A stretch of DNA of 23,561 nt, taken from NCBI GenBank assembly GCA_002500485.1, contig DLRJ01000091.1:1-23561 (forward strand), in the 5' to 3' direction. Under the pieces are notes generated by a model. The model had not been told where the DNA came from, ran no database searches, and worked only from the letters and a program-made list of their open reading frames with translations. Position numbers and translations under genes: made by a program. Every line of letters begins with the position of its first letter. Within the stretch, counting starts at the first letter, position 1. Of the stretch, positions 1 through 7,348 are shown one piece after another. This DNA comes from Dehalococcoidia bacterium UBA7891 (GTDB taxonomy: Bacteria; Chloroflexota; Dehalococcoidia; Lucifugimonadales; UBA826).

Positions 1-837
1 ATCTAAACTCAAGTCTAGGTTCGGGGCCGAGTGAGTTATCGCTCCTACTGAGATTAGATTTACCCCAGTTTCAGCGATCGATTTGATAGTTTCCAAATTA
101 ATACCCCCGGAGGCTTCGGTGACAGCTCTATCCGGGCAGGATTCAACGGCTTTCCTCATCTCTTCAATCGACATATTATCCAACAATATTATGTCAGCTC
201 CGGCAGATGCAGCCTCTACAGCCTGTTCTACCGTTTCGACTTCCACCTCAACTTTTATAGTATGAGATGCATTGGATTTGGCTTTCTGTATTACTCCTGT
301 CAGGTTTAAGCCCTCCAGTTTTAATGTTTTTACATGGTTGTCTTTTATTAGTATTCCATCAGAGAGATTTTGTCGGTGATTATGACCACCACCCATTCTC
401 ACAGCGTACTTTTCCAAAGCTCGGAACCCTGGTGTGGTTTTTCTAGTATCGACGATTCGGGAATTCGTATGAGATATTTCATCGACATATTTAGCAGTTT
501 CAGTGGACACCCCACTCAATTTTCTTAGAAAATTAAGTGCAGTTCTTTCAGCTGTCAGAATTGATGATAGGTACCCACTAATTTCAAGTATACGGTCATT
601 TTTAGTCACTTTTGACCCGTCCGGGATCAATACAGTGGTTTCAAGAGATGAATCCATTTTTTGAAATATTCTCACAGCAAGGCTTAAACCCGCTATGGTA
701 CCTTCTTCGTCTGCGACTACCGTAGCACTGCCAATAGTTTCATTCGAAATCAGTGCATCAGTGGTAGCGTCACCCATGGAGTAGTCTTCCATGATTGCTA
801 AGTCTATGAGTTTTTCAATATCGGGCGTTAGTTGCAC
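1..837 (-). CDS. nadC: nicotinate-nucleotide pyrophosphorylase (carboxylating), 3' end outside window
   Basis: Quinolinate phosphoribosyltransferase. It converts quinolinate and PRPP to nicotinate mononucleotide, CO2 and pyrophosphate, the step after NadA in de novo NAD synthesis. My reading of the minus strand gives 279 codons with no stop before the window edge, close to the usual 280-295, so only the C-terminal end is missing. Family motifs are clear: ERTALNFLRKLSGV, then DTRKTTPGFRALEKYAV followed by RMGGGHNHR and IKDNH, and later ADIILLDNM and EASGGI. The start is GTG at 837-835, with AGGAG (848-844) six bases upstream; no ATG gives a full N-terminus. It lies 79 bases after nadA in the same direction, with a 10-bp inverted repeat in the gap. 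I am very sure of the family. Confidence 0.95.
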   Translation of the reverse strand, partial: MQLTPDIEKLIDLAIMEDYSMGDATTDALISNETIGSATVVADEEGTIAGLSLAVRIFQKMDSSLETTVLIPDGSKVTKNDRILEISGYLSSILTAERTALNFLRKLSGVSTETAKYVDEISHTNSRIVDTRKTTPGFRALEKYAVRMGGGHNHRQNLSDGILIKDNHVKTLKLEGLNLTGVIQKAKSNASHTIKVEVEVETVEQAVEAASAGADIILLDNMSIEEMRKAVESCPDRAVTEASGGINLETIKSIAETGVNLISVGAITHSAPNLDLSLD

Positions 838-850
838 TTTAGTCTCCTAA

Positions 851-888
851 CAAAATGCCCAGCCTGTGTTTGAGGGCGGGGCATTTTG
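851..888 (-). promoter_or_regulatory. perfect 10-bp inverted repeat in the nadA-nadC gap
   Basis: CAAAATGCCC at 851-860 is the exact reverse complement of 879-888, with an 18-base loop. On the nadC mRNA the hairpin ends three bases before the AGGAG ribosome-binding site (848-844). No run of T follows on either strand, so it is a poor intrinsic terminator. It could affect nadC translation or protect a processed mRNA end. The structure is seen in the sequence; its role is inferred. Confidence 0.55.
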
Positions 889-916
889 AGTATGTATGGA
901 ATAATCGGGAGGTATT

Positions 917-2122
917 TTATTTTATAGATAGCATTCGATCCAGTGCTATCCGTGAATATTTTCTAGTGGTCTCATCTACTGTTATCTGGTTTACCACGAC
1001 GCCTTCTAGTAGCCCATCCAAGACCCAGGCTAGATAGGCTGGATGAATCCGATACATTGTAGAGCAAGGGCAGACAACTGAATCCAGGCAAAAAATATTT
1101 TTATCCGGATTTTCAGTGGCAATTCTGTTCACTAAACTTATTTCAGTGCCTACCGCCCAAGTCGTTTCGGGCTCTCCTTCATCAATTATTTGCCTTATGT
1201 ATTCTGTGGAGCCTACATAATCTGCTGATTCGACTACATCTAATGTGCATTCTGGATGTACCACGACGGAGACATCGGCATAAGAGTTTCTGGCAGATTT
1301 TATTTGATCAACCGTAAATCTGGTGTGAACTGAACAATGGCCTTGCCATAGAATGATTTTAGAATTTTCAATCGACTCAATTGAATTCCCCCCCAAAGGT
1401 TTAAAAGGATTCCAAACGATCATTTCATTAAGGTTTACACCTTTCGTTACAGCAGTATTTCTTCCCAAATGTTGATCTGGAAGGAATAGGATTTTCTCCC
1501 CTTTTTCAAAAGCCCAATTGAAGGCAGCTGAAGCATTTGCAGATGTACAAACGATCCCACCATTTTTTCCACAGAGTGATTTTATTGCAGCGGTGGAGTT
1601 CATATAGGTCATTGGTACAACGGACCCTTCGCCCAGTATTTCTGTGAGATCCTCCCAACAATCCATTACGTCATCAATATGAGCCATGTCAGCCATGGAA
1701 CACCCAGCGGTGAGGTTGGGTAGGATGACTTGTTGTGTTTGGCTACTTAATATGTCAGCAGTTTCGGCCATGAAATGAACACCACAAAAAATAATATATT
1801 CGGGGTCTCTTAATTCCGCAGCATGTTGTGATAATTTGAAAGAGTCACCCCTAACATCCGCAAACTGAATGACCTCATCCCTTTGATAATGGTGACCAAG
1901 TATTACGATTTTATTACCAAGCTTCTTTTTTGCTGCAGAAATCTTTTGTTCAAGTTTTTCCGGGCTCGTTCGCATATAACTTACTGGAAGTTTTTGCCAA
2001 CGAACACCGGAATTAAACTCCTGTTCTAAAGTTTTTGAGGCTAGTTCTTCGTCAGTTTGACAGAAGGCCGATTGTTCTATTTCTGTAATTGGTATGGGGT
2101 GTTTATCTATTTTTATAACCAT
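917..2122 (-). CDS. nadA: quinolinate synthase A
   Basis: Fe4S4 enzyme that condenses iminoaspartate with dihydroxyacetone phosphate to give quinolinate in de novo NAD synthesis. The 401-residue product has GHHYQRDEVIQFAD near residue 80, GCSMADMA, the HPECTLDVVESADYVGST block and a C-terminal VCPCSTMYRI segment, all typical of NadA. Cysteines in IIFCGVHF, HPEC and the C-terminal CPC motif fit the cluster ligands. It is longer than compact NadA proteins (about 300 residues) because of an N-terminal extension of roughly 60 residues. ATG start at 2122, 17 bases after the miaB stop, with an AAGGAA-like ribosome-binding site. It is followed by nadC. No nadB or aspartate dehydrogenase lies in the window, so the source of iminoaspartate is not shown. 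Confidence 0.96.
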   Translation of the reverse strand: MVIKIDKHPIPITEIEQSAFCQTDEELASKTLEQEFNSGVRWQKLPVSYMRTSPEKLEQKISAAKKKLGNKIVILGHHYQRDEVIQFADVRGDSFKLSQHAAELRDPEYIIFCGVHFMAETADILSSQTQQVILPNLTAGCSMADMAHIDDVMDCWEDLTEILGEGSVVPMTYMNSTAAIKSLCGKNGGIVCTSANASAAFNWAFEKGEKILFLPDQHLGRNTAVTKGVNLNEMIVWNPFKPLGGNSIESIENSKIILWQGHCSVHTRFTVDQIKSARNSYADVSVVVHPECTLDVVESADYVGSTEYIRQIIDEGEPETTWAVGTEISLVNRIATENPDKNIFCLDSVVCPCSTMYRIHPAYLAWVLDGLLEGVVVNQITVDETTRKYSRIALDRMLSIK

Positions 2123-2139
2123 CTTCTATGTATTCCTTG

Positions 2140-3426
2140 TTACTTTCGGATGTCGTTACTTATAGAGCCTTCCAAATACCATGGGCTCGTCTCTTTTATT
2201 TTCACGTCGATCATTTCGCCGGCATTCACATTGTCACTATCAAGAAAAACCAGCTTATCATTCCTGTTTCTTCCAAACCATTTCCCTTTTTTTCGTCCCT
2301 CGACAAGGATGTTCTGAGTCTTTCCTTTGAGGTTGGAATTGATGCAGGCCACTATTTTTTCTTGTTCGGCATTAATTATTTTGAGGCGCTCTTTTTTTAT
2401 GTCTTCTTCTACGTCGTCAATCATTTTCCTTGAAGCTATAGTACCTTCTCGGGTGGAGTACGCCGCCGAATGAACCTTGTCGAATTTTATGTCTTTAATC
2501 ATCTCAAGAGTGTTTGCAAATTGTTCGTCAGTCTCCCCGCAGAAACCAACTATTAAATCTGTGCTTATACTCACACCGGACACCCTATTCCTAATTTTAT
2601 CTATTAGGCGCCTATATTCTTCGTTTGTGTAACCGCGTCGCATAGTGCGCAGAATCTCGTCATCCCCGGCCTGAAAAGGTAAATTTATATGCTCGCAAAC
2701 TTTTTCTAGACCATTCACGGCTTCTATTATGCTGTCTTCCATATCATTGGGATGTGAGGTTAAGAATCTTATTCTTTCCAAGCCAGATACTTCATTTACA
2801 GCTACCAACAAGTTTGAAAGGTTAATTGTTCCCCCTAGATCGTGACCAAAGGAATCTACATTTTGGCCTAGCAATGTAACTTCCTTAACTCCCCTTTCTA
2901 CCAACATTTCGGTTTCATGAACAATCTCTTGTACAGATCTACTTTTCTCCCTTCCACGACGATAAGGAATAATACAAAATGAGCAAAATTTGTCACACCC
3001 ATGAATTATTGGGATGTAGGTGCTTATTGCGGGAGCAGCGCTTAAAGGACCTATACAGCCTTCCGCATCAATTTTTAACTTTTCTCCGAGATATTTAATC
3101 AGTGGGCTGTACTGCTGGGGTGCCATAAATACATCTACGTAAGGGAAACGTTTTTCTAAAGCACTCATGTTGGGCCCAACCATACACCCCATCAGAGCAA
3201 TAACTTTTTCTGGATCCAGCTCTTTACTCGGCTTTAAGCTGGTCAAAGTTCCTACGGCTTTGTCTTCAGCGTTCTGCCGGACAACGCATGTGTTAAGCAC
3301 AACTATGTCGGCTGCTTCTTTTGATTCCGTTGACACAAGGCCCATCTGATTTAAAGCACTACTTAGGCGCTCTGAATCTGCCTTGTTCATTTGGCATCCT
3401 GTAGTCCAAATGTGATAGCTTCGCAT
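2140..3426 (-). CDS. miaB: tRNA-2-methylthio-N6-dimethylallyladenosine synthase
   Basis: Radical-SAM methylthiotransferase that adds the 2-methylthio group to i6A37 of tRNAs reading UNN codons. The 428-residue product has all three domains. The N-terminal UPF0004 cysteines are C11 (TGCQMN), C47 (NTCVVR) and C81 (MGCMVG). The radical-SAM triad CDKFCSFC is at C144, C148 and C151. A C-terminal TRAM-like segment contains RNRNDKLVF. The opening YHIWTTGCQMN matches MiaB rather than RimO or MtaB. An in-frame TAG lies immediately before the ATG and no clear ribosome-binding site is seen. The gene begins only 35 bases after the 3' end of a tRNA-Ser gene, so it probably shares that transcript. nadA follows after 17 bases. 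Confidence 0.93.
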   Translation of the reverse strand: MRSYHIWTTGCQMNKADSERLSSALNQMGLVSTESKEAADIVVLNTCVVRQNAEDKAVGTLTSLKPSKELDPEKVIALMGCMVGPNMSALEKRFPYVDVFMAPQQYSPLIKYLGEKLKIDAEGCIGPLSAAPAISTYIPIIHGCDKFCSFCIIPYRRGREKSRSVQEIVHETEMLVERGVKEVTLLGQNVDSFGHDLGGTINLSNLLVAVNEVSGLERIRFLTSHPNDMEDSIIEAVNGLEKVCEHINLPFQAGDDEILRTMRRGYTNEEYRRLIDKIRNRVSGVSISTDLIVGFCGETDEQFANTLEMIKDIKFDKVHSAAYSTREGTIASRKMIDDVEEDIKKERLKIINAEQEKIVACINSNLKGKTQNILVEGRKKGKWFGRNRNDKLVFLDSDNVNAGEMIDVKIKETSPWYLEGSISNDIRK

Positions 3427-3461
3427 CTATTTATTGCAAGCCCCATAATTTTCAGTTGTGG

Positions 3462-3550
3462 CGGAGGGAATGGGATTCGAACCCATGAGAGGACTTTCAT
3501 CCCCTAACCGCTTAGCAGGCGGCCGCACTAGACCTCTATGCGATCCCTCC
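3462..3550 (-). tRNA. tRNA-Ser (anticodon GCU)
   Basis: The minus strand folds as a class II tRNA of 89 bases. The acceptor stem is GGAGGGA with TCCCTCC, and the D stem is GCA/TGC. The anticodon stem is GCCGC/GCGGT around the loop CTGCTAA (anticodon GCT). A long variable arm (AGGGGA/TCCTCT) is followed by the T arm ATGGG-TTCGAAT-CCCAT. The discriminator base is G, as expected for serine. CCA is not encoded. It reads AGC and AGU codons. A sigma70-like promoter lies just upstream, and miaB starts 35 bases downstream. Confidence 0.97.
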
Positions 3551-3570
3551 AATTCATTTATAGAACTTCA

Positions 3571-3600
3571 ATTATAGGTTTGACTATCTAGTCGTGGCAA
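3571..3600 (-). promoter_or_regulatory. sigma70-like promoter of tRNA-Ser (and probably miaB-nadA-nadC)
   Basis: On the minus strand, TTGCCA (3600-3595), an 18-base spacer and a perfect TATAAT (3576-3571). Initiation would fall near 3564, leaving a leader of about 14 bases before the mature tRNA 5' end at 3550. This is the strongest promoter match in this intergenic region. Confidence 0.65.
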
Positions 3601-3857
3601 GACAATTAATTGTGAAATCCGGAACTAATCTATATATATATACGAATACCGTAAAAAAATTAGAAAATACGCGAATTAACACATAGGGTAATTGTATAAA
3701 TTATACGATAAACGTACTTTAACCTAATGTGTATGCCGAAATCCCCGAAAATGTACTTTCATAGGAAAAGTAATGAATTAGGAATGCTTTTACCTTTCTT
3801 TGGTCGCGCCCAGGTAAATATTTTCCTATATTTTCTGCCATTAAATTTAGAGTACGT
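3601..3857. other. AT-rich intergenic spacer between moaE and the tRNA promoter
   Basis: No convincing gene is present. The stretch holds a short TA run (about 3631-3642) and a 13-base palindrome, GTATAA-A-TTATAC (3694-3706). It also has a 7-bp inverted repeat, TTTACCT (3789-3795) with AGGTAAA (3812-3818), located 40 to 69 bases past the moaE stop. That hairpin has no T tract in the moaE direction, so it would be a weak terminator. Short plus-strand reading frames here lack a ribosome-binding site and run antisense into moaE. Confidence 0.4.
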
Positions 3858-4307
3858 TTATCCAGTCAGTGGTCTGAATCCTTCTGCATCGCCAATCCAG
3901 ACTTCTCCGCCATCAAAATGCTCCTTTTTCCAGATAGGAACTATTTGCTTTATTCTATCGACTGAATATTGGCTGGCTTGATAAGCAGATGCTCTGTGTG
4001 GGGACCCAACTGTAACTATTAGGCTAGATTCCCCTATATCTACTCTGCCAATTCTGTGGGCTATGACTACCGATACGTCCCATTTGTCACACATTTCCTC
4101 GGCGACGTCGTTAAGTTTCGCTTTGGCCATTGGAAGGTAGGCTTCATACTCGAGGAACAAAACTTTTCTTCCATCTGTATGATCTCTGGTTATTCCATTG
4201 AAAACCACAACAGCACCGTGGCGATCTGCAATGACATCTGCTGATAATTTTTCAATGTTCAACTCATTATGGGTTATGAATGTTTCGTATCCAATCTTCT
4301 TAGACAA
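3858..4307 (-). CDS. moaE: molybdopterin synthase catalytic (large) subunit
   Basis: Together with MoaD it transfers two sulfurs to cyclic pyranopterin monophosphate to form molybdopterin. The 149-residue length matches the family. Signature segments are GAVVVFNGITRDH, LEYEAY, IAHRIGRVDIGESSL and VGSPHRASAY. A C-terminal IKQIVPIWKKE supplies the two conserved active-site lysines (K119 and K126 in E. coli numbering). The start is TTG at 4307-4305, with AGGAG (4317-4313) five bases away. The gene lies 17 bases after the moaD stop, as expected for the heterotetramer partner. moaA, moaB, moaC and mogA are not in the window. Confidence 0.95.
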   Translation of the reverse strand: MSKKIGYETFITHNELNIEKLSADVIADRHGAVVVFNGITRDHTDGRKVLFLEYEAYLPMAKAKLNDVAEEMCDKWDVSVVIAHRIGRVDIGESSLIVTVGSPHRASAYQASQYSVDRIKQIVPIWKKEHFDGGEVWIGDAEGFRPLTG

Positions 4308-4324
4308 ACTGGCTCCTGGTTGAT

Positions 4325-4570
4325 TTATCCACCACTCACAGGGGGTATCAGCGCCACAATATCTCCTGCAAGCAGCACCTGGTCGTGTGTTTGATACTCT
4401 TCATTCACCGCTGCAACTATTGTGTCAGGGGAGCATCTTATTCCTATATTTGTTTCTAAAACACAAGCAATAAGATCAGCCAACGTACTTTCTTTAGGCA
4501 ATGTAAATGTTTCTGTATTTTTCCCACATTGTTCTCTGTAGGATGCGAAATAAAGTACTTTAATTTTCAG
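4325..4570 (-). CDS. moaD: molybdopterin synthase sulfur carrier (small) subunit, apparent CTG start
   Basis: Read by hand from the minus strand. It encodes an 81-residue ubiquitin-fold protein ending in ALIPPVSGG, the C-terminal Gly-Gly that is thiocarboxylated and docks in MoaE. The N-terminus KIKVLYFASYREQCG is the usual MoaD beta strand. The whole length equals that of E. coli MoaD. The frame has no ATG, GTG or TTG that keeps this first strand: a TGA lies six codons before the CTG at 4570-4568, and the first TTG is about 24 codons in. GGAG (4581-4578) is seven bases before the CTG, which therefore appears to be the start; ATT two codons later is the alternative. It is 35 bases after the SDR stop and 17 bases before moaE. 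Identity is very sure; the start codon is inferred. Confidence 0.88.
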   Translation of the reverse strand: MKIKVLYFASYREQCGKNTETFTLPKESTLADLIACVLETNIGIRCSPDTIVAAVNEEYQTHDQVLLAGDIVALIPPVSGG

Positions 4571-4605
4571 TTTGAATCTCCGAAATAGTCAGTATTCGTC
4601 TCTGC

Positions 4606-5355
4606 TTAATAAGTAAATGCCCCGCCATTTACATGTATTGTTTGCCCGGTGATGAAGGTGTTTTCAGGGGATACCAAAAAATCTACTGCCGAGGCTATCT
4701 CAACTGGATATCCGAGTCGGCCAACAGGTATGTTTGTAACGACCGGTGTCGGATTGCTTCCGGATGCATTGGAAGTGTCAAACGCACCTGGGACTATGTG
4801 GTTGACCAATATGTTATTTGCTGCAAGTTCGATTGATAAAGCTCGTGTTAACCCTATCGCTCCCATTTTGGAAGCACAGACGTGTCCCCATCCATCCTTT
4901 CCTTTAAATGAATTTAAGCCAGATACATTTATTATCCTTCCCCAATCAGCTTCTATCATTCCTGGTATAGCTGTTCGGCTACAGTAAAATGGGCCATCAA
5001 GGTTTACGGATAAAACCCTACGCCATTCCTCGGTTGTCATTTGGGAAGTAAACTGATCTTCTCTGAGCCCTGCGTTATTTACCAGTATGGTGACATTTCC
5101 TAATGTTCCTTCAATTTTTTCAAACATTGATTTCACTTCACTCTCTGATCCAACGTTTCCCAACACTGCAACGGACTGCCCACCATTGTCTGTAATTTCT
5201 TTCTCCACCGACTTAGCTTCTGATTCATTTGTTCTGGCATTTACTGCCACTGCAGCGCCCAAAGATGCCAGTCGCAATGCGGTTGCCCTTCCTATATTCC
5301 GGCCGGAACCGGTTACTAAAGCCACTTTCCCGTTTAAAGATGAATTATTTTGCAT
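4606..5355 (-). CDS. short-chain dehydrogenase/reductase-family protein with replaced catalytic Ser and Tyr
   Basis: A 249-residue Rossmann-fold protein resembling FabG-type SDRs. The cofactor motif TGSGRNIG is at 15-22, NNAG at 93-96, the active-site Asn at N118 (SVNLDG) and a C-terminal INVNGG. In a gap-free comparison with classical SDRs, the Ser of NISS is G146 (NVSG) and the Tyr of YxxxK is V159 (GHVCASK). Only N118 and K163 of the catalytic tetrad remain, so ordinary carbonyl reduction is doubtful. An unusual activity or a non-catalytic role is possible. The ATG at 5355 overlaps the end of the preceding gene by 11 bases, which suggests translational coupling. moaD follows after 35 bases. 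The substrate is unknown. Confidence 0.85.
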   Translation of the reverse strand: MQNNSSLNGKVALVTGSGRNIGRATALRLASLGAAVAVNARTNESEAKSVEKEITDNGGQSVAVLGNVGSESEVKSMFEKIEGTLGNVTILVNNAGLREDQFTSQMTTEEWRRVLSVNLDGPFYCSRTAIPGMIEADWGRIINVSGLNSFKGKDGWGHVCASKMGAIGLTRALSIELAANNILVNHIVPGAFDTSNASGSNPTPVVTNIPVGRLGYPVEIASAVDFLVSPENTFITGQTIHVNGGAFTY

Positions 5356-6406
5356 AATATGTCCTTACAATGTTTGAAACTCTTTGTATATTATCCATAC
5401 CCACCTCAAATTCCCCCGATTCAACTCCCTTTAGCACCTGGGTAACTGCATCACTATAGGGGGTTTCTACACCTATTTCTCTACCTTTATCAGACACGAG
5501 GCCATTCAGATAATCAATTTCGGTTTTTCTTCCTTTCATTACATCTTGGGCTAAGGATGGTCTTCCTGGCACTTCGGGTGGAGTTCCTTGTAGGACTCTA
5601 TCTAGTTCTTCATTTCCTTCTGGACCGGCGCCTTTTTCCATATCTTCAAGTGAAAAGTCGCCCATGGGAGGTTTAACATTGTACCCAAGAGTTCGACCGA
5701 CTTTTACTGTTTCAATAGCTAAATTGAGTATTTGATTTCTGGTTTCTTTATCGGCTCTCACCTCGTGACTCAAAAGCCCAGTTATCCCTGCCGTTGCATT
5801 GACCATACAGTTAGTGACCATTTTTGACCAGCGTTGACCCCACAGATCGTCCGTAACCATCGTTTTACCAGCAGAACTGAATAGATCCGCTATTGTCTGG
5901 ACTCTTTCGGTGATTTCTCCGTTCAATTCTCCTACTGTGAAGCAAATTGGTTCTTTCTGTAGAGATTGAGAAACACTACCAGTGCGGGTTATGTGGCCCG
6001 GCTCGTAAAGCCCTGCAGAAATAGTAGTTATGCATCCGATAGTTCTATGAGCTCCTACAAGAGGCGCTATCAAAGTTTCGTTAATGCTATTTTGAGGGCT
6101 TACCACATAGGTTTCGTCATTCATGAATGGAAGCATCGCCGTGATAGCATTCTCCGTGTCGTAGGATTTTACGCCTACAATAATCATATCGAATTTATCA
6201 CTTATGTTTGGGATTTCATCTGTGTGTATAGCCTCGACCTTGACGATATGCTCTCCCACTATGCCGTTCAAGGTAAGTCCTTTTTCATTCATGGAATCCA
6301 CATGTTCTTTCCATCCATCTATCAGTAACACATCATTGCCTTCCTTAGCCATAAAACCAGCTAAGGTTCCTGCGATTGCTCCTACTCCGATAGCTGCCGT
6401 TTTCAT
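5345..6406 (-). CDS. ketopantoate reductase (PanE/ApbA) family oxidoreductase
   Basis: NAD(P)H-dependent 2-dehydropantoate 2-reductase family, 353 residues. The N-terminal Rossmann motif GVGAIAG is at 7-13. SPQNSINE and the WGQRWSKMVTNCMVNATAGI segment carry the conserved catalytic Lys and Asn. The C-terminal family signature is SLAQDVMKGRKTEIDYLNG. It is about 50 residues longer than E. coli PanE (303). Family members also include reductases of unknown substrate, so a role in pantothenate synthesis is not proved; no panB, panC or panD is nearby. ATG start at 6406 with AGGAG 8 bases upstream. Its end overlaps the SDR start by 11 bases. The crotonase gene lies 83 bases upstream on the same strand. 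Confidence 0.88.
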   Translation of the reverse strand: MKTAAIGVGAIAGTLAGFMAKEGNDVLLIDGWKEHVDSMNEKGLTLNGIVGEHIVKVEAIHTDEIPNISDKFDMIIVGVKSYDTENAITAMLPFMNDETYVVSPQNSINETLIAPLVGAHRTIGCITTISAGLYEPGHITRTGSVSQSLQKEPICFTVGELNGEITERVQTIADLFSSAGKTMVTDDLWGQRWSKMVTNCMVNATAGITGLLSHEVRADKETRNQILNLAIETVKVGRTLGYNVKPPMGDFSLEDMEKGAGPEGNEELDRVLQGTPPEVPGRPSLAQDVMKGRKTEIDYLNGLVSDKGREIGVETPYSDAVTQVLKGVESGEFEVGMDNIQRVSNIVRTYYAK

Positions 6407-6489
6407 ACCTAATTCTCCTTACTCAAATCGGCGTCGAACTTTATTCTGTTCTCATAATTTGATATAACCAGCGATTTTTCGATGTTGAC

Positions 6490-7257
6490 CTAAGCTTTTC
6501 TGCCTTTGCGGTCTATAAAAGGTTTAAATCCTTCTAAGACTGGTGTGGGTTTAAGTTCATTGGTTTGAGCAGTCAACTCCTTTTGATAGGTACTCTCCCA
6601 GCCTTCCCCTATGTCTTCGATCAAAAGTTTCTTGATTCCTTGCACCATGCGATCGTCGTTTCCTACAATCATTTTGGCCAATTCGTTGGCTTTATCTAAG
6701 AGGTCCGTAGAGTGGACTAGATGATTTATCAATCCAATTTGGAGACTCTCTTCGGCTTCTACAACACGGGCAGTGAGAAGCAATTCCTTGGCTTTAGGCC
6801 AACCTATTTGCATAGGTAAGCTCCACGTTGAATTTACTCTCCCATATGCGGCTGCAAGAAATCTAAATTTTGTTCTTTCGCACCCAATTCTTATATCCAA
6901 ACTTGAAGCCAAAACAGCACCTCCTCCGTAGGCCAAACCGTTTAGGGCCCCTATGGTTGGTTTTGTGCAGCTTCCAATGTGCCAGGCATAAGTAGGTCTG
7001 TTAGGGTCTTGGGCAGGAGGATTGTCACTTTCGGCATTTCTTGTCATCTCGTGGATGTCTGCCCCTGCAGTGAATGCTCTGTCTCCAGCACCAGTGATTA
7101 TAACTGCCTTGACCTCATCGTCAGATTCGACCGCTGTTATGGCTCGGTCAAGTTCACGATAAAGAGTTGTGCTGAGGGCATTCATTACCTCGGGTCTATT
7201 GAGGGTTATAGTAGCTACCCCTTCAAATGTGTCATATAGGATCGTTTGATAGGTCAA
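6490..7257 (-). CDS. enoyl-CoA hydratase/isomerase-family (crotonase) protein lacking both catalytic glutamates
   Basis: A crotonase-fold protein of 255 residues from the chosen start. NRPEVMNAL (20-28) and AFTAGADIHEM (61-71) are the CoA-binding and first oxyanion-hole segments; NGLAYGGG (106-113) is the second. The two acid/base glutamates of enoyl-CoA hydratase (E144 and E164 in the rat enzyme) fall on V115 and A135, so simple hydration of enoyl-CoA is unlikely. Other crotonase reactions such as isomerisation, hydrolysis or C-C cleavage remain open. The start is TTG at 7257 with AAGGAG six bases upstream. A longer frame reaches back to 7323, but that stretch holds a good promoter. It probably leads the operon that continues into the PanE-like, SDR and moaDE genes. 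Confidence 0.88.
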   Translation of the reverse strand: MTYQTILYDTFEGVATITLNRPEVMNALSTTLYRELDRAITAVESDDEVKAVIITGAGDRAFTAGADIHEMTRNAESDNPPAQDPNRPTYAWHIGSCTKPTIGALNGLAYGGGAVLASSLDIRIGCERTKFRFLAAAYGRVNSTWSLPMQIGWPKAKELLLTARVVEAEESLQIGLINHLVHSTDLLDKANELAKMIVGNDDRMVQGIKKLLIEDIGEGWESTYQKELTAQTNELKPTPVLEGFKPFIDRKGRKA

Positions 7258-7293
7258 TACATGCTCCTTCAGTTCAATTGTTAGTGGTGAAGA

Positions 7294-7323
7294 ATTATAG
7301 GAAGCTTTTTTCCAAAGGGTCAA
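7294..7323 (-). promoter_or_regulatory. sigma70-like promoter of the crotonase-panE-like-SDR-moaDE block
   Basis: On the minus strand, TTGACC (7323-7318), an 18-base spacer and TATAAT (7299-7294). Initiation near 7287 gives a leader of about 30 bases before the TTG start at 7257. The promoter lies between the stop of the alkyltransferase-like gene and the crotonase, which supports independent transcription. Confidence 0.65.
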
Positions 7324-7348
7324 GAAATCGGATGTAGGATATTGAGCA

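Noticed and set aside
3631..3642. TA dinucleotide run as a possible repeat element
   Set aside because: Only about six units in an already AT-rich spacer; no flanking repeats.
3727..3981. Plus-strand 84-codon frame
   Set aside because: Runs antisense into moaE, has no ribosome-binding site and no recognisable protein features.
7258..7323. Longer crotonase start at 7323
   Set aside because: The added stretch coincides with TTGACC and TATAAT promoter boxes and an AAGGAG site placed for the TTG at 7257.
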